DNA of 30,000 bases. It comes from Prorocentrum cordatum (lineage: Eukaryota; Sar; Dinophyceae; Prorocentrales; Prorocentraceae). Below are positions 18,172 through 26,492 of the stretch, piece after piece. The notes beneath the pieces were generated by a model. The model did not search any database, was not told the DNA's origin, and saw only the letters and a program-made list of their open reading frames with translations. Location of the stretch: assembly GCA_963575745.1 (NCBI GenBank), contig CAUYUJ010008089.1, forward strand, positions 1-30,000. The letters run 5' to 3'. The translations under genes were made by a program, and so were the position numbers. The stretch's first letter is position 1, and each line of letters opens with the position of its first letter.

Positions 18172-18360
18172 CCCAGACATGCGACGCCCTGATTTTTTCA
18201 GGACGGCGCCCCCGGAAGTCCAGACCCTGTCCCCGTGGCCGGGTTTTCATCCCGAGTCGTTTTTGACGGTCCCGTGGCCCGGCGAGGGCCCCCAGGGGCC
18301 GAACATAGCGAAAAGAGTGCCGCCCTGATTTTTTTTTTAAACCACGCGATCATGTCTGGG
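18172..18360 (+). mobile_element. TIR MITE, copy 3 of 3 (189 bp, both ends intact)
   Basis: It runs from CCCAGACATG (18172) to CATGTCTGGG (ending 18360), a perfect 10-bp TIR. GA flanks both sides. It shares with copy 1 the CCTGATTTTTTCAGGACGG start, GGAAGTCCAGACCCT, TCGTTTTTGACGGTCCC, AACATAGCGAAA and ACGCGATCATG blocks; identity by eye is roughly 85%. It is non-coding. Confidence 0.85.
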
Positions 18361-18530
18361 GAGCTGTGCCGTCCGGGCAACTGCTGGCCCGGCATTCTCC
18401 GTGGCTGGGGCAGCTCCTGGAGAGCCGCACGGGCCCACCCCGGCGCCGTGCTCCGCCTGCCGGCCAAGCCCCAGCGCCGGCACGACGTGGCCAACCGTCG
18501 TGGAGCCCAGCCGCTGGCAGCTTTCAAGCC
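18361..18530. other. GC-rich spacer
   Basis: No recognisable gene or repeat. Confidence 0.4.
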
Positions 18531-18688
18531 GGGCCTGTCCCTCTACAGGGGGAATATTCAAATATAGTCACAACATAGTTTGGGAACGATACATATATAT
18601 ATATATATATGGATTGAAATATGTTGGGGTATGTGTTGCCATTTTTTTCATTTTTCGTCCAGGATCGGCCTGTAAGGGGGACAGGCCC
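18531..18688. mobile_element. 158-bp element with TIRs and AT-rich core
   Basis: The left end GGGCCTGTCCCTCTACAG (18531-18548) is matched in reverse by the right end CTGTAAGGGGGACAGGCCC (18670-18688), with two or three mismatches or indels. The core is AT rich and includes (AT)9 at 18593-18610 and T-rich words. It looks like a small non-autonomous DNA element in a GC-rich background. No target duplication is clear. Confidence 0.55.
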
Positions 18689-18926
18689 GACTCTATGGTG
18701 GCTGCCCGGGCGAGCGGGGGAGCAGCACCACCCAGCTCAGTCCGCCAGCCGGGAGCGCGAGGAGGCACCCGCTCCGCGGGCGGCGGCAGGCGAGCGCGAG
18801 GCCTCGCGCGCGCCCCTCCGCCGGCAGCGCTCCCCGGCGGGCGCCGGTGCTGGGCGGCGAGGTGCGCCGCTCGGAGCCGGCACGCGAGGCTGCGCAGGCC
18901 TAGAGGTTGACACCAACACCAATGTA
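18689..18926. other. GC-rich spacer
   Basis: Very GC rich with GCGCG/CGAGG words and no recognisable gene. Confidence 0.4.
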
Positions 18927-19115
18927 TTAACGGGCGAAGAACGGTATAAAACAAAAAAAAACAAACTTTTTCGCCGTCGGGGGCGCCTGCCCCTGGGCGG
19001 CTGGGAAGTTTATACCCTTACGGTGGCACCGTAGGGGTATAAACTTTCCAGCCGCCCAAAGGCAGGCGCCCCCGACGGCGAAACAGTTTATTTTATACCG
19101 TTCTTCGCCCGTTAA
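18927..19115. repeat. 189-bp near-perfect palindrome (foldback element)
   Basis: The left arm begins TTAACGGGCGAAGAACGGTA and the right arm ends in its exact inverse at 19115. The arms (18927-19025 and 19027-19115) meet at a single unpaired base near 19026. They include GCCGTCGGGGGCGCCTGCC, GGGCGGCTGG, then AAGTTTATACCC, each mirrored. The main asymmetry is a longer A-rich stretch in the left arm (18950-18964). It could fold into a hairpin of about 90 bp. TA lies outside the left end and one base outside the right end. Confidence 0.9.
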
Positions 19116-19689
19116 CTATCGGCGGTGCGCCTCCACCGAGGAAAGAAGATCCCGATCTCGGTGATGGTTGCAGTATCCTGGCTTCCAGGGTGACCGAAAT
19201 GTTACCACCAGCACCCGAGATCTAGGAGCATCTTCCCCATGCGGAGGCAACCCCCCTGTGTTGGTGCCGGTGCCCATTTCCAGGCCTCCAGAAGGTCTGC
19301 CGCCGTCCAGGAGGGGGGGATTGGGAAAGGGGGGGTTTGGGAAAGGGGGGGTTACGAAATTTGCTGCATGCAGCTGGTTTCGGCCCCACCGAGGAGCCCA
19401 TTCCTCGATACGTGGGCGCCCTCCGGCGCCGGGAGCCGCCGGGAAAATCAGCTACGTGAGCTGATTCTCAAACCCCCCCCTTTGCTATCCCCCCCTTTCG
19501 CCCGACCCGACATTTCCAGGCCTCCAGAGGCTGCGCTTGCCGGCCGCTGGGGCGCCGCTCCAGGCGGCCAGGGCGCGCTCCCCCGGCCTCGCCGCGGGAG
19601 CAGCGGCGCCTCGGGCGCCGCCCGTCCGGCGCCCCGCGTCGAGCACTTCGGCTGGGGGGGGGTGCTGCGGCGGGCCCGTCGTGCAGGGC
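19116..19689. other. Spacer with G-tract repeat and mirrored C-tracts
   Basis: Contains G7-(A/T)TT-GGGAAA units at 19313-19351 and C8/C7 tracts at about 19473-19498, mirrored around a small hairpin AATCAGCT-ACGTG-AGCTGATT (about 19445-19466). The words CATTTCCAGGCCTCCAGA occur at both ends (near 19274 and 19511). No gene is recognised. Confidence 0.55.
19313..19351 (+). repeat. 16-bp G-rich tandem repeat (possible G-quadruplex)
   Basis: Three G7 runs at 19313-19319, 19329-19335 and 19345-19351, spaced by ATTGGGAAA and TTTGGGAAA, give five G-tracts of three or more in 39 bases. It fits the G-quadruplex pattern. Confidence 0.8.
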
Positions 19690-19754
19690 TGCTCCTCCTC
19701 CTCCTCCTCCTCCTCCTCCTCCTCCTCCTCCTCCTCCTCCTCCTCCTCCTCCTG
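19690..19754. repeat. (CTC)n microsatellite
   Basis: Twenty-one pure CTC units inside GC-rich DNA. Confidence 0.95.
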
Positions 19755-20689
19755 GAGGTCGCGGCCCCTGGGCCTCACGGCCTGCCCGCGCGGGCTCGGA
19801 CACGCCCCGAGCTCGCGGCAGTGCTCCTCCGTGCGAGGAGGCCGCAGCCGCAGGGCTTGCCGCTCCACGCCGACTCGAGCGGGGCCGTCGGCGCGTTCCT
19901 GCGGAAGGGGGTCAAGGACGCCGACGGCGACGAAGGGATCATCCGCGCTCCTGCGGATGCTCGGCCGCCGGCGCTGCGCAACACCCCCGTGAAGGCCATC
20001 ACCGCGGTGGCCAACCGCGCATCTGGGCCGCGCGGTGGCGGCGGGGGCGGTACCCGCGCAACAGGGGTTCGTCCCTGGCCGAGCCCCTGCGCGCAACCCC
20101 GCCCAGTTCCACTCGCTGCTCCGGGAACTCTCCCCGATCGCGCCGACTGCCCAGGACGAGGCTGACGGTGGCGCCACCAGTGACCGCGTGAATGCTCTCA
20201 GGTCCTGCCGCCCTCTGCTCCCTGATCGAGTTCGCCCCCGACCAGCGCGTCCTGCTGGACCGCGGGGGCGATGGGCACGGCCGCGGAGGCCTTGAGGCCA
20301 GCGGCCAGCGTCCGGCCTGCCGATGGCGCTGGCGACTCTGCGGCGTTCGTCTTAGACCTTAGACCAGGACGGCATCTTGGTCCTGCGCCGCGTCTTCGGG
20401 GCCGCCGAGACGCCAGCGGGCCCGGTGCTCAGTTTGGCGGAGTGCCAGGCGGCCCCCCTGTGGAAGGCGAGGAGGCGAGGCTCTGGCTGGCCACGGTCGT
20501 CGCGGCCTGGGGCGTCTTCGAGGTGAGCGGCGCAGTGCGGGTCCTCGGAGTCTGGCTCTGCCCGTCCGCCACCTCGGACCTGCAGCGGCGTACGCCGGCG
20601 GCCAAATGGCAGGGTCGCACGTCTGCGCGGGCGGTCTGTTCGCTCGACGCCGCCACGTTGCTCCAGCAGTGCGCCAGCCGAGCGGCGCC
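19755..20689. other. GC-rich stretch upstream of the Copia pol
   Basis: Open plus frames cross this stretch (one from 19239 to 20165; another from 20271 in frame with the Copia pol), but the proteins are Arg/Ala/Pro/Gly rich and I recognise no gag, protease or LTR. No copy of the putative 3' LTR start (TGTTCGAAG) is present, so the Copia element is probably 5'-truncated. Confidence 0.45.
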
Positions 20690-23600
20690 GGCGCTGGACT
20701 CGCCTAAAGGGCCGGAGGCGCCAACCGAAAGGGAAAGAGAGGAGCACGAGGCTGCCGGACACGTGGTGCACCGAAACTGGTGTCATCATTGCGTGTCTTC
20801 TCGTGCAGTAGACAATCCTCACCATCGAGCTCCCGAGGAGCCGGAAAACGCTGTGCCTACTATCATGTTGGATTACATGTTTATGGGGCAGGCTGGTGAG
20901 GAAACGATGCCTATGTTGGCAATCAAGGACAAGAAAACCAAACGTCCTTGGTGCACGGTGATCGAGAGGAAGGGTGAGGACCCTTTCGCGATCAAATTCC
21001 TGGCGGAAGCAATCCGCGAGACAGGGTACAGGCGAATCATCCTAAAGTCGGATGATGAACCAGCCATACTGGCCCTGAAGACCAAGACCCGGGAGCAGCT
21101 GGCAGACGTCGAAGTCGTCATGCAGGAGGCTCCGACGGGCGACCACCGAGCGAACGGTGAGATCGAGGCCATGGTGCGTGAGTTGAAGCGCACAATACGT
21201 GCCCTGAAGAGCAGCGCCGAGGAGAAACTAAAGCTGAAGTTGAAGGACACAGATCCTTTGCTTGCCTGGATTCCGAGACACGCAGCGTTCCTGATGTCTC
21301 GATTCCGCGTAGGAGAGGACGGGAAGACCCCCTACGAACGAGCCACTGGGAAGAAGTGGCGACGTCCCCTGGTGCTCTTTGGAGAGCGTCTGTTTTTCAG
21401 ACCGGTTAAGACTACGAATCGCAAGCACGATTTCGAGTCGAAGGTCTGTGTCGGCAATTACGTCGGCACGCACGGCAGGAATGCTGATGTCATGGTCATG
21501 ATTGAAGAAGGCGTCGTGAAGGGCACCAGTATCCACAGGAAGCCTGAACCTGACCGGTGGGACAACACGGTTTTGTCGAAGCTGAGAGGTCTGCCATGGA
21601 ACCCGCGGCCTAAAGAACGCGAGGTCATGGCGGCACCCATGCCTGTGGAGGTGCCAGCCGTAGCGGCACCTGCAGTCGAAGCTCCACCGGCCCCTGTGGC
21701 ACTGAGAGATGTGGCCAAAGCTCTGTACGTTAAGCGTGCAGATATTGACAAGCACGGCATTTGGCCGGGTTGCAAAGGGTGCACGTCTCTGATGACAGGA
21801 ATGCACCAACAGGCTCACTCGATCATGTGTCGAGCACGGATTCAGGAAGAGCTGATGAAGACAGCTGCAGGTAGACAGCGCGTTGAAGAGGCGAAAAGGA
21901 GGAGGAGTCCCGAAGAGGCCTCCGAACCAGTGGTAGAAGACAGGCCAAATCCCCTAGAAGGGGAAGTGGCGGCCGAAGAGGCAGCAGGAGCGCCCAAGGC
22001 CGTAGAAGAAGGAGGCCTAGGAGGAAGGAAAAGAGGACGAGAAGGAGGAGAACAGGAAGGAGGGGCGCCAGAAGCGCCAATGGCCGTAGACGCGGCAAAC
22101 GCGGCGGGCGAGGCAACGGCTCCAGGTGTTTCGCCCGGGGTTGTTGCGCTACGACACAATCCCGCGCAAGAAGGGGTTTCTGCAGGATCAGCAGGGCCAG
22201 GCAGGAACGAGTCCCATCGCGATGTCGAGATGGGGCAGGCTGGCTGCTTGTGCAGCTTGGCGGAGGCAGTGGCCGAGGCGTGCCACATAGCGAGCATTGC
22301 GGTCAGCAGTGCTGATGTTTCGAGTATGTGTGATGTCCTGAGTACTTTGGGACATGGCAGGTTCGATGCTGCAAGCATCGTGAATCCTCCCTCCGCGTCG
22401 GTGAACGGGAACGACGTTCAATCAGGCATATTTGGTCTAAGGCCAGGTTTCGCGCTCGACGCTGCCGTGTGCGATGTTCTCCAGAAGGGACATGCGACCA
22501 AAGTGTGGGATCTGTCTGATCAGGGACACGTGATCCAACTTCAGGCAGCACTGAACGATGAAGACCCATACGTCTTGGTATTGAGGCCACCGCTTGAAGT
22601 TTTCAGCGGAGTGGTGAACGGAAAAGGTGCCTGCAGCGAGGAACGCGCGAGACGCGCGATGAAGGTAATTGTTGATTTGTGCATTGAACGACAAAACAAA
22701 AGAAAATATTACCTTCTAGAGAGACCCGTTGGCATGCCCGGCTGGGCAGAGCAGGAGTTCGCAAGACTCGACGGCATACAGACTGTAGGGCCGAAGTGTC
22801 GTTGGACCGTTCAGAGCCAGAGCGAAGGTACCTACATGCGAAAGAGCACTGTTTGGGTCACTAATTTTCAACACCTTGCCGAGTTCATCCGGCAAGAACC
22901 CGAGAGAAGAATGGGTGTAACTTGGCACAGGCGCGTCGTTGAAGTCGACGGTCGGCTCGTAGAGAGCGGCCGGAAGCCCTGGGCAATCCAGGTCGCCATC
23001 CTCACTTCGATGTTGCGCGCTTCAGAGGAGAAGGGTGAGATGTGTTCCTTCGGGCAGGTTGTTGGAGCCGGACCTGTGCCAGAAGAAGGGGCAGAGATAG
23101 AGGAAGAACCTGGTGTATACTTCGACGATGTCACCGGGGCAGAGCTGAAACCCGATAAGGTGAAAGAAGCCAGAGAGACCGAATTAGAGTGGATCAGAAA
23201 ACAAAAGGTCTACGTCAAGGTCCCCATCAAGCAGTGTTGGGACCGAACGGGCAAAGGCCCGATGTCCCTGAAGTGGGTGGACACGAACAAATGCGACGAC
23301 ACTAACGAAAAGTATCGTAGCAGGCTCGTGGTTCGAGAGATCAGAAAGAACGGAAAGAGAGCACTGCCGGACCACGAGTTGTTTAGTTCGATGCCCCCGC
23401 TTGAATCACTGAAGATGCTGTGCTCTATGCTGACCACGCTGAAGGTGAGCAAAGGGCGGAGGAAGCATCTGAAGCTGAAGCTGTTCGACATATCCCGTGC
23501 CCATTTCTATGGTGTTGCCAAACGGGAGGTTTACGTGTCTCTCCCGGAGGGAGACCAACAGGAAGGATATTGTGCGCTGTTGCAGCGCTCGATGTATGGC

Positions 23601-24239
23601 ACGCAAGACGCGTCGGCCATCTGGCAGGATGACTACACCAGCCTCCTCGAACAGAACGGCTTTAAACGAGGACGTGCTAGCACGGCGGTGTTTTATCATG
23701 CAACAGAGGACATAAGGATCCTGGTGCATGGTGACGACTTTGTCGTTTTAGCTGACGAAGACGGGCAGCAGAAAGTAGAAACACTACTCCGTGCACGGTA
23801 CGATCTTAGACTAGAAGGGTGTGTTGGCCCAGAGGCCAGCGACGGCACAGAGATGTGTGTGCTGAACAGAACGATCAGGTACAACAAGGAGAACGGCGTG
23901 GTTGAGTACGAGGCAGACCAGCGCCACGCTGAGCTGATCATCGAAGCACTGGGATTAGAGAAGGCGATAGCCGTGACAACGCCAGCCGAGAAGAAAACGG
24001 CTAGCGCCGTGTCGGCGGCACTGTCGCTGCCGAAGGTGGATGAAGAGCGACAGAGGTTCTACAGGTCTTTGGTCATGAGGGCGTCCTATCTAGCACAGGA
24101 CAGGGCGGACTTGTGCGAGTGCGTCAAGTCACTTGCTCGAAAGATGATTGGACCGACCGAAGCGGACTTCGCAGACTTGAAACGTCTAGGTCGTTACCTG
24201 GTGGGCAGACCCCGGGTAGTTCTGCGCTTTGAACCATAA
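20271..24239 (+). CDS. Copia pol: integrase and reverse transcriptase (ended by in-frame TAA)
   Basis: A frame of 1322 codons; the first about 140 residues are probably flanking DNA read in frame. Integrase: an HHCC finger (EEHEAAGH...NWCHHC, His159) and a DD35E core with Asp201 (LDYMF), Asp261 (KSDDEP) and Glu297 (ANGEIEAM), exactly 35 residues apart. A CxxC...H...C segment (PGCKGCTSLMTGMHQQAHSI) lies near residues 500-520. A further domain (about 765-880; YYLLERPVGMPGWAEQEF) has no function I can name. The RT has LKWVDTNK, FDISRAHFYG (Asp1073), SMYGTQDASAIW and VHGDDF (Asp1155 and 1156). The frame stops at TAA 24237-24239 just after RFEP, and RNase H continues in the same frame. Confidence 0.85.
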   Translation: MGTAAEALRPAASVRPADGAGDSAAFVLDLRPGRHLGPAPRLRGRRDASGPGAQFGGVPGGPPVEGEEARLWLATVVAAWGVFEVSGAVRVLGVWLCPSATSDLQRRTPAAKWQGRTSARAVCSLDAATLLQQCASRAAPALDSPKGPEAPTEREREEHEAAGHVVHRNWCHHCVSSRAVDNPHHRAPEEPENAVPTIMLDYMFMGQAGEETMPMLAIKDKKTKRPWCTVIERKGEDPFAIKFLAEAIRETGYRRIILKSDDEPAILALKTKTREQLADVEVVMQEAPTGDHRANGEIEAMVRELKRTIRALKSSAEEKLKLKLKDTDPLLAWIPRHAAFLMSRFRVGEDGKTPYERATGKKWRRPLVLFGERLFFRPVKTTNRKHDFESKVCVGNYVGTHGRNADVMVMIEEGVVKGTSIHRKPEPDRWDNTVLSKLRGLPWNPRPKEREVMAAPMPVEVPAVAAPAVEAPPAPVALRDVAKALYVKRADIDKHGIWPGCKGCTSLMTGMHQQAHSIMCRARIQEELMKTAAGRQRVEEAKRRRSPEEASEPVVEDRPNPLEGEVAAEEAAGAPKAVEEGGLGGRKRGREGGEQEGGAPEAPMAVDAANAAGEATAPGVSPGVVALRHNPAQEGVSAGSAGPGRNESHRDVEMGQAGCLCSLAEAVAEACHIASIAVSSADVSSMCDVLSTLGHGRFDAASIVNPPSASVNGNDVQSGIFGLRPGFALDAAVCDVLQKGHATKVWDLSDQGHVIQLQAALNDEDPYVLVLRPPLEVFSGVVNGKGACSEERARRAMKVIVDLCIERQNKRKYYLLERPVGMPGWAEQEFARLDGIQTVGPKCRWTVQSQSEGTYMRKSTVWVTNFQHLAEFIRQEPERRMGVTWHRRVVEVDGRLVESGRKPWAIQVAILTSMLRASEEKGEMCSFGQVVGAGPVPEEGAEIEEEPGVYFDDVTGAELKPDKVKEARETELEWIRKQKVYVKVPIKQCWDRTGKGPMSLKWVDTNKCDDTNEKYRSRLVVREIRKNGKRALPDHELFSSMPPLESLKMLCSMLTTLKVSKGRRKHLKLKLFDISRAHFYGVAKREVYVSLPEGDQQEGYCALLQRSMYGTQDASAIWQDDYTSLLEQNGFKRGRASTAVFYHATEDIRILVHGDDFVVLADEDGQQKVETLLRARYDLRLEGCVGPEASDGTEMCVLNRTIRYNKENGVVEYEADQRHAELIIEALGLEKAIAVTTPAEKKTASAVSAALSLPKVDEERQRFYRSLVMRASYLAQDRADLCECVKSLARKMIGPTEADFADLKRLGRYLVGRPRVVLRFEP

Positions 24240-24242
24240 AAG

Positions 24243-24752
24243 ATGTACAAGGACATCACTGTCTATTCAGACTCAGATCACGCAGGGTGTCTTGTCACAC
24301 GAAGAAGCACCACGGGCACAGCCGTGCTCATGGGCAAACACTGTGTGAAGGCATCGTCTGGACTCCAAAGCACCATCGCTCTCTCGAGTGGTGAGAGCGA
24401 GTTCTACGGAATCGTCAAAGCTGCTTCAATTGGTTTGCAAGTTCAAGCGCTGCTAGCCGATTGGGGTTATAATGCAAATATGACGGTGCTCACAGACAGT
24501 AGTGCTGCACGTGGCACCTGCGCCCGGCGAGGGCTGGGGAAGCTGAGGCATGTGCAGACCCGCTACTTGTGGGTCCAGGAAAGGGTGGCGCGAAGTGAGA
24601 TCGATGTGCAACAGGTAGGGACAAAGAACAACATCGCAGATATGCGCACGAAACCTGTCAACGGAGATTCCCTCACAAAGTCTATGAAGATGTCGAGCCA
24701 CTATTTTCTGAGCGGCCGGGCGGCGACAGCAAAGCATTTAGTGAAGGTGTAG
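24243..24752 (+). CDS. Copia RNase H, separated from RT by one stop codon
   Basis: 169 residues in the same frame as the RT, starting one codon after the TAA. Copia RNase H motifs are complete: VYSDSDHAGC followed by TRRSTTG, STIALSSGESEFYGIVKA, LTDSSAA, and the C-terminal LRHVQTRYLWVQE and NIADMRTKP. It would degrade the RNA strand during reverse transcription. In intact relatives, RT and RNase H are one polypeptide. The TAA could come from a single CAA change; expression as a separate protein from the ATG at 24243 is unlikely without evidence. Confidence 0.85.
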   Translation: MYKDITVYSDSDHAGCLVTRRSTTGTAVLMGKHCVKASSGLQSTIALSSGESEFYGIVKAASIGLQVQALLADWGYNANMTVLTDSSAARGTCARRGLGKLRHVQTRYLWVQERVARSEIDVQQVGTKNNIADMRTKPVNGDSLTKSMKMSSHYFLSGRAATAKHLVKV

Positions 24753-24793
24753 GTATAGTAGCGCACTCGGTTCAGGTCAGCAGAACCTCCCGC

Positions 24794-24802
24794 GAGGAGG
24801 AG
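24794..24802 (+). other. Putative polypurine tract of the Copia element
   Basis: Nine purines (GAGGAGGAG) lie directly before TGTT, the usual LTR start, 41 bases after the RNase H stop codon. In Copia elements this tract primes plus-strand DNA synthesis. Confidence 0.6.
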
Positions 24803-24927
24803 TGTTCGAAGATCCTTGTGTATAGCACTGTGTACTGATTCTGTCTTAGGGCTTCTACCCCAAATGGGGTGAGCTGATTCGCGAGCGTACCATAGCCATC
24901 TGGGTTTAGCAGGCGTTGCTAGAAACA
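24803..24927 (+). mobile_element. Putative 3' LTR of the Copia element
   Basis: It begins TGTTCGAAG after the purine tract. A possible end is CTAGAAACA at 24919-24927, which matches the inverse of the start at seven of nine positions. With no 5' LTR to compare, the end and length are uncertain. Confidence 0.4.
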
Positions 24928-25240
24928 TTCCCATCAACGGGGAATCGTGGGATTTGTGCGCGTATTTTTCTGTGTGTCCCCGGGCCCCGTCACTGCCGCG
25001 TAGACCTCCAGGGAGACCAAGCCATGGCGAGAGCGAAGACGGAGTCATGGTGGCGGTGACGGTGGCGGCAGTGGCGGCCCTCCAGAGGCCCCCCAGGGGC
25101 GCTGCCGAGCGGGCCCTCCAGAGGCGAGCAGAGAGCAGCCCCGCAGGCGGCCGGCGCCTGGTCTTCAGGGGAGGACGGTGGGAGGGAGGAAGAGTGGAGG
25201 AAAAGTGGAGGCAGGAGGTAAGTATGAGGGAAGAGGGCCA
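24928..25240. other. Spacer after the Copia element
   Basis: GC-rich, with two CCTCCAGAGGC-type words and then purine-rich GGAGG sequence. No gene recognised. Confidence 0.4.
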
Positions 25241-26186
25241 GATGATGACGATGAGGAGGACGAGGAGGATGAGGATGAGGATGAGACGGCGGATGAGGAT
25301 GAGGATAACGATTAGAATGCTGATGCTGCTGATGATGATGGTGATGATGATGCTGATGCTGCTGCTGCTGCTGCTGTTTATGATGATGATGATGATGATG
25401 ATGATGTTGATGATGATGATGGTGAGATGATGATGTTGATGCTGATGATTATGCTGATAATGATGCTGATTATGACGATGCTTATGCTGATGATGACGAT
25501 GCTGGTGACGATAATGACGATGATGACGATGATGATGCTGACGACGGTGATGATGATGGTGATGATCGTGTTGGTGTTGGTTGTGATGATGATGATGCAA
25601 ATGGTGATTGTGGTGGTGGTGATGATGAGACTGACGATGACGATGCTGGTTGTGGTGACGATGACGATGACGATGATGATGTTGATGATGCTGTTGATGA
25701 CGATGATGGTGACGATGACGACGAAGATGATGATGATGCTGATGATGATGAGGCTGATCATGGAAATTAATGATGGTGGTCATGATGGGGCTGATGATGA
25801 CGATGCTGGTTGTGGCGAAGATGATGTTGACGATGCTGATGTTGATGACGATGACGATGACGATGACGACGACGATGCTGATGCTGGTGGTGGTTGTGAT
25901 AATGATGATGATGTTGATTATGGTGATGGTCATGATGGTGATGATGATGCTGCTGATGATGATGATGATGATAATGACGATGATTATGATCATGGTAATC
26001 ATTGGTGATCAAAGTGAGGATGACGATGATGACGATGATGGTTATACTGACTATCATTCGGATGAGGATGAGGATGAGGATGATAATGATGGTGGTGGTG
26101 GTGATGGTGGTGATGATTATGGTGATGATGGTCACTACCATGACGATGGTGATGGCGATGGTGATGGCGACGACGACGACGACAAC

Positions 26187-26217
<31 letters not shown>

Positions 26218-26458
26218 CTGATAATGATGACGACGATGCTGCTGCTGCTGCTGATGATGATGATGATGGTGGTGGTGGTGATGATGATGATGATGGTGAT
26301 GAGGATGGTAAAGGTCGTGGTGATGATTGTGGGTGTTCGTGATGACTCATGGAAGAGGGGGACGAGGAGGATGAGGACGAGGAGGGTGATGCTGATGCTG
26401 ATGCTGATGCTGATGCTGATGCTGATGCTGATGCTGCTGATGATGATGATGATGATGA
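25241..26458. repeat. 1.2-kb degenerate (GAT/GAC)n trinucleotide array
   Basis: Almost every triplet is GAT, GAC, GGT, GCT, AAT or TAT in the same phase. Variation is mainly at the second and third bases (GATGATGACGATG, GGTGGTGGTG, GCTGATGCTG). All six frames stay open for long stretches and encode Met-rich, Asp-rich, Ile/Thr-rich or His-rich peptides; these are not genes. A pure (GATGCT)n block lies at about 26388-26435. Confidence 0.9.
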
Positions 26459-26492
26459 GGAGGAGGAGGAGGAGGAGGAGGAGGAGGAGGAG
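26457..26492. repeat. (GGA)n microsatellite
   Basis: About eleven pure GGA/GAG units directly joined to the GAT array. Confidence 0.9.

Larger units (their letters stand above)
20690..24927 (+). mobile_element. Ty1/Copia LTR retrotransposon, 5'-truncated
   Basis: Order integrase, RT, RNase H, which is the Copia order. It lacks gag, protease and a 5' LTR. At the 3' side the last stop (24750-24752) is followed by a purine tract GAGGAGGAG (24794-24802) and TGTTCGAAG, as expected for a polypurine tract and LTR start. The left border is the first residues resembling the integrase zinc region; the right border is tentative. Confidence 0.8.

Noticed and set aside
17101-18192. 363-aa plus-strand protein
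   Set aside because: Most of it is pyrimidine microsatellite (Ser/Pro/Leu). Only the last about 130 residues have a normal composition, and they are listed as a fragment.
20271-20689. Copia gag or protease
   Set aside because: In frame with pol, but without a zinc knuckle, a DSG/DTG protease motif or any gag-like segment.
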